The notes under the pieces: generated by a model
Databases searched by the model: none
Told to the model about the DNA's origin: nothing
Seen by the model: only the letters and a program-made list of their open reading frames with translations
Made by a program: the position numbers and the translations under genes
Assembly (NCBI GenBank): GCA_002163245.1
Contig: MAAL01000063.1
Coordinates: forward strand, 1-64,000
DNA length: 64,000 nt
Direction: 5' to 3'
Origin: Gammaproteobacteria bacterium 42_54_T18
Lineage (GTDB): Bacteria > Pseudomonadota > Gammaproteobacteria > Pseudomonadales > Ketobacteraceae
In this document: piece by piece, positions 1 to 7,400 of the stretch
Position numbering within the stretch: the stretch's first letter is position 1
Layout: each line of letters starts with the position of its first letter

Positions 1-74
1 CTCAGAAGTGAAACGCAGTATCGCCGATGGTAGTGTGGGGCTTCCCCATGTGAGAGTAGGTCATTGTTGGGCAT
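1..74 (+). rRNA. rrf: 5S ribosomal RNA, 3' portion
   Basis: The window opens inside a 5S rRNA. The sequence contains the conserved helix IV/V region (GAAACGCAGTATCGCCGATG) followed by CCCCATGTGAGAGTAGG and ends near GGGCA, as gammaproteobacterial 5S genes do. About 40-45 bases of the 5' end lie upstream of the window. A strong intrinsic terminator follows within 10 bases, so this is probably the last gene of an rrn operon. The exact 3' end (73-75) is estimated from family knowledge. Confidence 0.93.
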
Positions 75-81
75 TTATTCC

Positions 82-116
82 AAAAAACCCCGTTCAGAAA
101 TGGACGGGGTTTTTTA
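82..116 (+). terminator. Intrinsic terminator of the rrn operon
   Basis: An A-run, an 8-bp GC-rich stem (CCCCGTTC pairing with GGACGGGG, one G-U), a 6-base loop and a T-run form a textbook Rho-independent terminator directly after the 5S rRNA. The flanking A and T runs could extend the stem. Confidence 0.93.
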
Positions 117-329
117 TTGCCTACGTTTTATGGGCTTACGTTATGTTCGTTATGTTCGTTAGGTTAGCTGGCGTTATCGTTTAGCAGGGTGTTTTTTAGT
201 AGTGTGCGCCAGTGCATCTTTAAGGTGATGACGTTTAGATGGAGACGTTTAGATAGTGAGGTTTAGATAGTGACGTTAAGGGAATCGATGAAAGAAACCT
301 TATGAATGTGTGATGGAGATAGAGGTTTG

Positions 330-2120
330 CTATTTGTCTGAGGCTAAAAATATATATTGCTTTGAAACCTTAGGTATATCAACTTTTAGAAAGTCTTTAG
401 TCTCAGAGTTCCAATTCAATAACATCACGTCAGCACTATCAAGAGAGTCTTTGAAGGTCAATAAGATTTCAGTAGGGTGACCCTGAGGGGATATCTTGAT
501 GATTTCTATGGTAACCCCGCTCAGAGGGATTTTATCTCCGACTGTTATAGGTTTCGATTGTAAATTTCGAGTGGCTTGCTCTGGACCTGTAATAAACCCC
601 GAAGGTTTATTGGCTAGCAGTTGATTGTCTGAAATACGAGAAACCGTGGTTTCTGTACCTGTTGTTGATATAACCCAAAGCTTGCTGGGTAACGGCAGGT
701 TTTGAACAACACGGGTTGTTGTTATAGCGAGTGCTGACCCAATGGGCACGTTAAATAGGATGATTTGTTTGTTTTCTATATTGCCCTCTGTCGAATCTAT
801 CCCAGTGAGCAGGGCGGGAGATAAGTCCAGCTGAGCGCTCCATATTTTTGTACTATAAGACATCATAGGCATTAATAGAGGGGCGAGTACCAGGTGCGTC
901 AGAGCAAAAGGGTAAGCTGTTAACCTTGCAGCCGGGGCAAGTTTTCCATAGACTTCTTGTGCATGTTTTAACGCCGCGATAATTATAGCGGCAGCACAAT
1001 AACTTCCTCCTAACCCGATGAAAAGTAGCACTCTGTCATGGGGTGCAGCTGAACAGACGGGCAATGCAGCGAATAACATCCCAAAAAACCAAAATCGTAT
1101 ATGTGCGTATTGCTTTAACAGTGGAGTTAACAGCAGTAATGTCAGGGAAATAAATACGGCGCCAATTATAAGTGCCACATTCCCAACAACCTGATTACCT
1201 GGCCCAATAAAGCCAAAGACTTCAGCTGGAATTAACCCCCATTGTGAACCAATAAGTGCAACCAGTCTTTCTCCGAGGGTAGATAGGAATAACAAGGGGG
1301 AAGCGATAGGGTCAAGGTAGTAGGCATCAGCATTTGCGGCACCAAAGTTCCCTGCTTTATAGATTAACCACCACAAGCCCGTGAGAGCTGCGTGTGGGAT
1401 AATGTAAGTTAACCCTTTGATTGGACCGTTTTTGTCCATAAAAATCGCAAAGGCCCCTAAATAAGCGCATGTCGAAATGCCAAACTCGGCGGATAGTAAC
1501 GATAGGCTTAAGAATACTAATGAAAGAATATAGTCAAAGTGGCGATCCTGGTTGTACCAGCGTATGTAAAAAATCAGTGAGCTGACACCAAAGGTGGCAG
1601 CTATGAGGCTGTTTCGATTAGCGATCCAAGACACTGTAAATCCATGGCTACTATCAAGACCATAGATAAGCATCGCCAAAATAGGAATGCTAGCAGACAG
1701 AGTTGATGCTTTGTTTGGTAATGAGCTCTTAAACAGGATGTGGGCCAAATAGATAAGAAGAAGGTACCAAGCAATATTTTGAGCATGCATCAATGCGGGG
1801 CTAGAAGGCCAAAAACGGTGGTCAACCCAATGAGTTATTTCAGATATAGGCCGCCAAAAAGCATACTTCAAATCAGGGTTTGTCCACCAAGGAAGCAGCC
1901 CTAAGTCCATTAGCTTATGTGTGCGTGCCGTGTCACCATTTACGAATGAAAAGAGGCCGAATAGAGACAAGTCCTGAGGTTTTTGTATGGGAGAGCTTTC
2001 TTGCAATAATGCGTGATGCATGTAGTCGTCGCCAAAGTAGCCGGTGAAAAGAGCCGGTAAACTTAGTACAAAGGCAAGCGCGATGATCGACTGCGGGGAG
2101 AGTAGCCACTTTTTTAACAT
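330..2120 (-). CDS. GT-C-like polytopic membrane protein
   Basis: A 596-residue integral membrane protein. The N-terminus is one hydrophobic helix (about residues 8-28) followed directly by a GDDY motif (D31, D32). An acidic pair after the first helix is typical of GT-C glycosyltransferases, which use lipid-linked sugar donors on the outer face of the inner membrane. About nine to eleven helices follow, to about residue 420. A soluble C-terminal domain of about 150 residues, with mixed strand and Thr/Ser content, probably faces the periplasm. The gene stands alone, with 210 bp to the 5S terminator and 287 bp to the divergent tetR gene. I infer a glycosyltransferase-like role from topology and motif only; no specific family was recognised and another polytopic enzyme class is possible. 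Confidence 0.6.
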   Translation of the reverse strand: MLKKWLLSPQSIIALAFVLSLPALFTGYFGDDYMHHALLQESSPIQKPQDLSLFGLFSFVNGDTARTHKLMDLGLLPWWTNPDLKYAFWRPISEITHWVDHRFWPSSPALMHAQNIAWYLLLIYLAHILFKSSLPNKASTLSASIPILAMLIYGLDSSHGFTVSWIANRNSLIAATFGVSSLIFYIRWYNQDRHFDYILSLVFLSLSLLSAEFGISTCAYLGAFAIFMDKNGPIKGLTYIIPHAALTGLWWLIYKAGNFGAANADAYYLDPIASPLLFLSTLGERLVALIGSQWGLIPAEVFGFIGPGNQVVGNVALIIGAVFISLTLLLLTPLLKQYAHIRFWFFGMLFAALPVCSAAPHDRVLLFIGLGGSYCAAAIIIAALKHAQEVYGKLAPAARLTAYPFALTHLVLAPLLMPMMSYSTKIWSAQLDLSPALLTGIDSTEGNIENKQIILFNVPIGSALAITTTRVVQNLPLPSKLWVISTTGTETTVSRISDNQLLANKPSGFITGPEQATRNLQSKPITVGDKIPLSGVTIEIIKISPQGHPTEILLTFKDSLDSADVMLLNWNSETKDFLKVDIPKVSKQYIFLASDK

Positions 2121-2300
2121 AGGTTGTAGTTATTATTTTTATCGTTATTGATTTATCAAATTTAGTTAGGAGTTTAAGGTTATAAAATAGGCGCATCAAG
2201 TGCGTCATTCACAGATAACAAAACTATAACAATAATCATTAGGTCAATTACCTTAATTATCAGTAAATTCTTGGTTAAACGCGTTGTATATGTTTTTTGT

Positions 2301-2328
2301 TTGCGTAGAATATTGCTGATACTATATA
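2301..2328 (+). promoter_or_regulatory. Candidate sigma-70 promoter for the tetR gene at 2408
   Basis: TTGCGT (2301-2306) and TATATA (2323-2328) are separated by 16 bases in an AT-rich region, about 80 bases before the ATG. The match is reasonable but not unique, because the region has several TATA-like stretches. Confidence 0.4.
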
Positions 2329-2407
2329 TATACCATTCATTATGTATAGCAGGTAATCTGCAGCATAGAGCGTTGAATGAGTTTATGAATGCTAACAGAG
2401 GCTTACG

Positions 2408-3142
2408 ATGGAAGATGTAACACCAGGCTCAGAACCAAATGTTATCGATAAAGATCATGATGATACTCATTTTATGGACGCTTTGTTAAAAGAAACGGAG
2501 CGTGAGCGTGGGGATGATGCAACACAATTGAACTTCCCTTTGCCTGGCCAAGGTGCAAAGTCAGATGTGTTGTTTAATGCAATAGGAGTGTTTGCACGCA
2601 AGGGGATTACAGAGACGACGGTTCAAGATTTACTAGAGGCCGCCCACATATCTCGGCGTACATTCTACAAATATTTCAAAAATAAGGTCGATGTGCTGGA
2701 AAGTATCTATCGGCTTGCGGCAGAGTTGTTAACGGCCCGTTTTAAGTCTGAGCGTCAAAATACTAGCTCGTTAACGGAGTTTGTAATGCGCTGTGTCGAT
2801 CTATATTTTGACTATCATGCAAGCTTAGGGCCTTTGGTTCGGATGATGACGGAAGAGGCGCGTCGTACAGACTCACCTTTAGCACAACACAGGGAAGCTC
2901 TTATTAGACAAATTGTCGAACTATTTGATGATAAATATCATGAAGTCGAAGGGCGACACTTGGATCCGTTGGTGCACTATTCATTGATATGGTCGATGGA
3001 AAGCGCATCGATTAATCTGTTGACGAATACGAACTGTACTCAGAGTGAAGTTGATCGTTATAAAGGGGTGATGAGGGCTGTGGCTGCTAGAGTTATATCC
3101 TCAGGTCTTGCCGAGGACTGCCCTGACTTGCCTTCTAAGTAG
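2408..3142 (+). CDS. TetR/AcrR-family transcriptional regulator
   Basis: A 244-residue protein with a TetR-type helix-turn-helix at about residues 55-100, ending in the characteristic SRRTFYKYFKNKVDVLESIY segment. The helical ligand/dimerisation domain follows. An acidic, probably disordered extension of about 50 residues precedes the DNA-binding domain, which is longer than usual for the family. The ATG is preceded by AGAGG at suitable spacing. The gene is divergent from the GT-C-like gene and is followed after 115 bp by the receiver-like gene, with its own ribosome binding site, so co-transcription is possible. The ligand and targets cannot be read from sequence. Confidence 0.85.
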   Translation: MEDVTPGSEPNVIDKDHDDTHFMDALLKETERERGDDATQLNFPLPGQGAKSDVLFNAIGVFARKGITETTVQDLLEAAHISRRTFYKYFKNKVDVLESIYRLAAELLTARFKSERQNTSSLTEFVMRCVDLYFDYHASLGPLVRMMTEEARRTDSPLAQHREALIRQIVELFDDKYHEVEGRHLDPLVHYSLIWSMESASINLLTNTNCTQSEVDRYKGVMRAVAARVISSGLAEDCPDLPSK

Positions 3143-3257
3143 ATCTTTACCATAAACTACCTTTCTTAATCTTGTTGGTCTGATGTTTTGCTTCTAAGCT
3201 AATAATATTCCTTTACGATATTCGTAAAAGTAGAAGCCAGACAGGAGGGCATTTATT

Positions 3258-4421
3258 GTGGCAGGAGCGAAGCGTAGATTATTATTGGTGTGTACCGATG
3301 AGTTACCCGTCGTAGTCGCGCTAGAAACTGATTTTATTATAACTTGCGTTGATACTGCCGACGGAGTGGCGACACTACCTGCATTGGATGTGCTAGATAT
3401 TCTATTTCTTGTTGCTTCAGAAAGAGGCAGTATTACGCCTCAGTGTGAAATGCTGCGAGATATTTCTGATTTAGAATCGGCGTCACTTATTATTTATTGC
3501 CCTGATGGTATTCAGGTTGACCCTATGGAAGCATTTAACGCAGGGGTGGATGATATTGTTGACGCATCGATGGGGGAGACGGAGCTAAGAGCTCGCTTGC
3601 AAAAGGAAGTTTTCCATAAAATTGCCAATGAACAGCTGAAAAGTCGTTTGCGTCAAGCCAATGATATGGCATTTTCTGCAATGTCGGATACCAGTGATTT
3701 AGGGGCGAATGTTCAGTTTCTTTTGCATTGTCATGAATGTGGCAACTTAGATGAGCTCGCTCAATTGTTGTTTAGCTCGCTGATGAATTACCAGATTCGT
3801 TGTAGCCTTCAAATTCGTAGTACTTTTGAATTGAAAAACATTGAGGAGAACGGCTTAGCAAAAGACTTGGAGTCAAGATTGTTGTGGGAGCTCAAAGATG
3901 ATGGGCGTTATATAGACTTTGGTCGACGTTGTATTATCAATTATGGCTGTGTTTCACTTTTGGTAAAAAACATGCCTGAAGATGAAAAACGATATAGCGC
4001 AGTAAAAGATAATGTGGTTTCCATGGTACAGGGTATGGATGCAAGAGTGCATTCTATTGATGGCAGTAAAATGCTAGAGATGGAAAAGGAAGTGATGCAA
4101 GGGCTTGGGCGAAAAATGCAGCAAGTTGTGGAGCAGGTGGATGAAGGGTACCAAAAAGTGATGGCAAGTTGCGCTGAATTAGTGGAATCAATGTCTGCTC
4201 GAGTTGATGAGGCAACGATGTTTCTGGATTTAACGGAACAGCAGGAAGAGGTATTCACATCAATTATGTCTGATGGAGTAACTAATATTAATGCGTTGTT
4301 TAATCAAGGAGTTAAAATTGATGAGAGTTTTCGGCGCTTGATTGAGCGGCTAAATAATATTTTTGACACAGAGGGTCATATGACCCCCGATGAACTGCAA
4401 AATATCATTGCTAGACTGTAA
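3258..4421 (+). CDS. Degenerate receiver-domain protein with C-terminal coiled coil
   Basis: A 387-residue protein starting at GTG, with a strong ribosome binding site (AGGAGGG) eight bases upstream. Residues 6-120 have the alternating strand/helix pattern of a CheY-like receiver, including an Asn-Ala-Gly-Val-Asp-Asp stretch near the fourth strand. The phospho-acceptor aspartate is absent: the end of strand 3 reads LDILFLVASERG, with Val52 at the expected position. The N-terminal acidic pair is reduced to TDE, and the conserved Lys near strand 5 is also missing. A middle region of unknown fold follows, then a long charged helical segment (about residues 265-350) likely to be a coiled coil. 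It is probably a phosphorylation-independent signalling adaptor. No output domain was recognised. Confidence 0.6.
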   Translation: MAGAKRRLLLVCTDELPVVVALETDFIITCVDTADGVATLPALDVLDILFLVASERGSITPQCEMLRDISDLESASLIIYCPDGIQVDPMEAFNAGVDDIVDASMGETELRARLQKEVFHKIANEQLKSRLRQANDMAFSAMSDTSDLGANVQFLLHCHECGNLDELAQLLFSSLMNYQIRCSLQIRSTFELKNIEENGLAKDLESRLLWELKDDGRYIDFGRRCIINYGCVSLLVKNMPEDEKRYSAVKDNVVSMVQGMDARVHSIDGSKMLEMEKEVMQGLGRKMQQVVEQVDEGYQKVMASCAELVESMSARVDEATMFLDLTEQQEEVFTSIMSDGVTNINALFNQGVKIDESFRRLIERLNNIFDTEGHMTPDELQNIIARL

Positions 4422-4455
4422 CGGAGTAGCTAGCAGTCTTAATGGCCATGTAGGA

Positions 4456-4677
4456 TTACTCGCTTGCATTCCGTGTCCAGCGGAAACGCGGCACTTCTTT
4501 ATTGTCGATAGTGATTGACTCATTGAACATCTCAAAAGGTCTCACCCACAAGTCATAGTTACCGTAAAGGGTTCTGTAAACAACAAGTTGCTCCTCTGTT
4601 TCACTGTGGGTTGCAACGTCAATAACGTGGTATTCGTTACCTTTGTAATGGGTGTATATACCGGGCTTAATTTTCAT
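4456..4677 (-). CDS. DUF1653 domain protein
   Basis: A 73-residue protein that matches the small DUF1653 family over its full length: an initial PGIYTHYKGNEYHVI strand pair, a central VVYRTLYGNYDLWVRP block and a C-terminal PRFRW motif. Family members are small beta-rich proteins of unknown function, common in proteobacteria. The start ATG has AGGATC upstream. The gene is convergent with the receiver-like gene (34 bp gap) and divergent from the 7TMR-DISM gene. Confidence 0.85.
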   Translation of the reverse strand: MKIKPGIYTHYKGNEYHVIDVATHSETEEQLVVYRTLYGNYDLWVRPFEMFNESITIDNKEVPRFRWTRNASE

Positions 4678-4808
4678 TTCGTCGAGATCCTGTATGTTTT
4701 TAGAAGAATAGCGGTGGTTGCGCTATTTTTGTGGTTGAATGTGGTTAAATGCGCCTAGGTTTTAGCATCTAGTGAATAGCAACGGATTCTATAGCGTGAC
4801 GGTATATT

Positions 4809-6698
4809 GTGATACTCATCAAAAAAATTAAAAAGAGCATTAGTGATCATTCTTTATTTATCGGTATCGTTTTAAATACCTTTCTGGGATTTATTTTCCT
4901 CTTGACGGCTGCTGTGCCAGCGGTTGGGGGTACTACTGATTCTAAGGTGATGTTGAGTGATGCGTCGACAAGGGTGAATGTAAGTCCATACCTGCAGTTT
5001 TACGAGGATAAGCAGGGTCAGTTGGGGTTTTCTGATATCTATGAAGACCGATTGGCAATACCGTGGCAAGACGTACCTAATGGAATGCCTAGTTTTGGCT
5101 ATTCACGTTCAGTCTATTGGTTTTACGCAGAGATCGCTTCTCAAGGGGATGCTCGCCAATGGTATCTCAATGTTAACAATACTCAAATCAGAGCCTTGGA
5201 TTTATATATTGTTGAAAAAGGAAGGGTTCAAAAGGTATATCAAACAGGAGATCGTTTTGAGTTTTCTGGGCGCCCTTTAACATATAGATCCTTTTTGTTT
5301 CCATTGGAGTGGGAAAAAACGCAACCTTTAGAAGTATTGATAAGAGTTCAAACACCGTACCCGATAAGAGTGCCAGTCTCGATTGTTGAACAAACTGAAT
5401 TGTTAGAGAGCTCTGTTCAAATAGAGTTGGCTTATGGATTGTTTTTTGGTTTTTTGATTGTTATGGCGGTATACAATTTCTTTATATTTCTTGGTACTCG
5501 TGAATTTGCTTACTTATTTTATGTGCTGTTCACTTTGTCTAGTGCGATGTTTATGTCCGCTGAGCAGGGGTTTGCTTTTCAGTATTTGTGGCCCTCGTCG
5601 ATTTATTGGCAGCATCAAGCTGTGGGTATTTTTGCTAGTATGACGATGTTTTTTGCAGGCCTATTTGTTGTTGAGTTTTTACGATTAAAAGAATTGCAGC
5701 GTACACTATATTATTTGGCAATGTCGGCAATACTCTATTCTGCCGTTATGGTTTTTGTGGGTGGTTTTGTCGACGCGTACTACGTGCAGCAAAGTAATTC
5801 AATTGTTGTGTTGGTTGCATCTGTTTTTATAATGCTTTCGGGGTTGTTAGCGTGGAGGCGAGGACAAAAGGAAGCAGGGTATTTTGTTGTCGCTTGGTTT
5901 ATCTATGTTGTCGGTGTTAGCGGAATGCTTTTTTATCGCATCGGCTTTTTACCCGCCGTTTTTGTGGCGAAATATAGTATGGAAATTGGTGCAGTTTTGG
6001 AACTAAGCCTTCTATCGTTTGCACTGGCCGATAAACTTAATCGAAAGCGAAATGCACAATCGATTGCTGCTCAACAGGCAAAACATACCGAAGCAAAGGT
6101 TCTTGCGGATCAGGCCTTTGCGTTAGAGCGGGAGCGGATTAGCAATGAACGTTTAGCAAAAAACATCAAAAAGCGGACGGAACGATTGCACCAGGCATTG
6201 GCAGAGTTGTCGCAGATGAATCATCGGTTGGAAGAGATAAATACCGTTGATGCGGTTACGGGCCTTAAAAATCAAGTGAGCTTTACGCAGCGATTGCAAG
6301 AAGAATGGGATCGAGCTTACCGTGAACAAGCTCCAGTTGCTTTGTTGTTGGTTTCGATTGAGCGGTTTGACGCAATAGGAGATTGTTATGGCTATGTGGC
6401 AGCGGATGAGTCGTTAAAAATGATTGGCCAGATGCTGCGTTCGCTAGTTACTCGCCCAGCTGACTTGTTAGCCAGGCTTGAAGTTGCACAATTTGCTGCG
6501 GTGTTGCCGAATACAGATAAAGATGGAGTTGAGCACCTAGTAAGGGAAATTAATTCGCGCTTAAAGGCTGAGCCGATAAACCTTGGCGTATGCTGTATCT
6601 CTGTATCTGTTGCGTGTGGTGCTTCTGTGGTGGTTCCCCAGCAAAGCGGGGAAAGTAATTGGTTGCTAACGGATGCTAGAGATCAGTTGGTAAGTTAA
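4809..6698 (+). CDS. 7TMR-DISM sensor with degenerate GGDEF domain
   Basis: A 629-residue membrane sensor. It has a signal peptide or first helix (about 17-40), a periplasmic 7TMR-DISMED2-like beta domain (about 55-195), seven transmembrane helices (about 205-408), a charged coiled coil (about 410-475) and a GGDEF-family domain (about 477-620). The active site is degenerate: EVAQF (558-562) replaces GGDEF. The inhibitory-site motif RxxD (RPAD, 549-552) sits exactly five residues upstream, as in active enzymes. The protein is therefore probably not a diguanylate cyclase but could still bind c-di-GMP. The start is a GTG with a weak ribosome binding site; no better in-frame start lies before the hydrophobic segment. 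Its periplasmic ligand is unknown; in this architecture it is often a carbohydrate or small molecule. Confidence 0.85.
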   Translation: MILIKKIKKSISDHSLFIGIVLNTFLGFIFLLTAAVPAVGGTTDSKVMLSDASTRVNVSPYLQFYEDKQGQLGFSDIYEDRLAIPWQDVPNGMPSFGYSRSVYWFYAEIASQGDARQWYLNVNNTQIRALDLYIVEKGRVQKVYQTGDRFEFSGRPLTYRSFLFPLEWEKTQPLEVLIRVQTPYPIRVPVSIVEQTELLESSVQIELAYGLFFGFLIVMAVYNFFIFLGTREFAYLFYVLFTLSSAMFMSAEQGFAFQYLWPSSIYWQHQAVGIFASMTMFFAGLFVVEFLRLKELQRTLYYLAMSAILYSAVMVFVGGFVDAYYVQQSNSIVVLVASVFIMLSGLLAWRRGQKEAGYFVVAWFIYVVGVSGMLFYRIGFLPAVFVAKYSMEIGAVLELSLLSFALADKLNRKRNAQSIAAQQAKHTEAKVLADQAFALERERISNERLAKNIKKRTERLHQALAELSQMNHRLEEINTVDAVTGLKNQVSFTQRLQEEWDRAYREQAPVALLLVSIERFDAIGDCYGYVAADESLKMIGQMLRSLVTRPADLLARLEVAQFAAVLPNTDKDGVEHLVREINSRLKAEPINLGVCCISVSVACGASVVVPQQSGESNWLLTDARDQLVS

Positions 6699-6712
6699 TG
6701 TTACATAGAGTC

Positions 6713-7348
6713 TTAGTTTTGCACTCTTCTACGCCACACCCAAAATGCTCCTGGAATAATACCTACTATTGCTCCGTATAAGTGGCTGTCGATAGCAACT
6801 TCTCCGCCAATTAGGGCCGCAGTTGCTCGGTCAGGCTCGGCAAAGAACTGCTCATAAATTATTTTTGTAGTAACAAAAAACAAAAAGAAGGCAGAGAGGT
6901 AAGGTGTTTTTTTCGCACCTATCATCGCATTGCTAACCAGCAGTCCATATATTGCACCGGATAGTCCTGCGTACCATGCCATTTCTGGGTTGAACCAATA
7001 AATGCCTAAACCAACACCAATGGTTGCAATAAATAGTGTGATCATTTCTTCCGTTGCAGTGACCTCTTTTCGAAAACCAAAGCAAAGAATGATGTAACCC
7101 GTAGCGTTTAATAAGGTGTGGTTTGTTGTTAAATGAACAAATTGGCCAGTGATGATCCTCCACCACTCTCCTTGGCTAATCATTTCGCGTTTTAGCGAAA
7201 GTGCTTGAGTAAGGCTGTCACCGAAGGAGGCGGTAGTGAATATAATGACAAGTACCAAAAGAGAAAACCACCATTCAGAAAAAAACTGTTTGGCAGAAAA
7301 GTCATCTGTTTTTAGGGGCGTGTCGGTTTCGATGGGAGTGTTAGTCAT
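6713..7348 (-). CDS. rrtA: Rhombosortase-like rhomboid intramembrane protease
   Basis: A 211-residue rhomboid-family membrane protein with about six helices. The features seen are EWWRIITGQFVH before helix 2, HTLLNATG, the serine motif WYAGLSGAIYG (catalytic Ser of GLSG) and the histidine helix DSHLYGAIVG. This short layout, with an aromatic residue before GLSG, resembles rhombosortase, the intramembrane protease that processes proteins carrying a GlyGly-CTERM tail. No GlyGly-CTERM protein was noticed in this window, so its substrates would lie elsewhere. The gene lies 14 bp from the convergent sensor gene. A terminator-like hairpin lies directly upstream of its start, and no clear ribosome binding site remains outside that hairpin. 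A general GlpG-like rhomboid is the alternative. Confidence 0.72.
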   Translation of the reverse strand: MTNTPIETDTPLKTDDFSAKQFFSEWWFSLLVLVIIFTTASFGDSLTQALSLKREMISQGEWWRIITGQFVHLTTNHTLLNATGYIILCFGFRKEVTATEEMITLFIATIGVGLGIYWFNPEMAWYAGLSGAIYGLLVSNAMIGAKKTPYLSAFFLFFVTTKIIYEQFFAEPDRATAALIGGEVAIDSHLYGAIVGIIPGAFWVWRRRVQN

Positions 7349-7353
7349 AATAA

Positions 7354-7377
7354 AAAAGGAGGGAAAACCCTCCTTTT
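7354..7377 (-). terminator. Intrinsic terminator after valS
   Basis: A perfect 10-bp stem (AAAAGGAGGG with its complement) around a 4-base loop sits between valS and rrtA, with a T-run on the minus-strand 3' side. It reads as the valS terminator. The only Shine-Dalgarno-like GGAGGG near rrtA is inside this stem. Confidence 0.85.
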
Positions 7378-7400
7378 GCTTAGTTGGTTATAGTTTAGGG

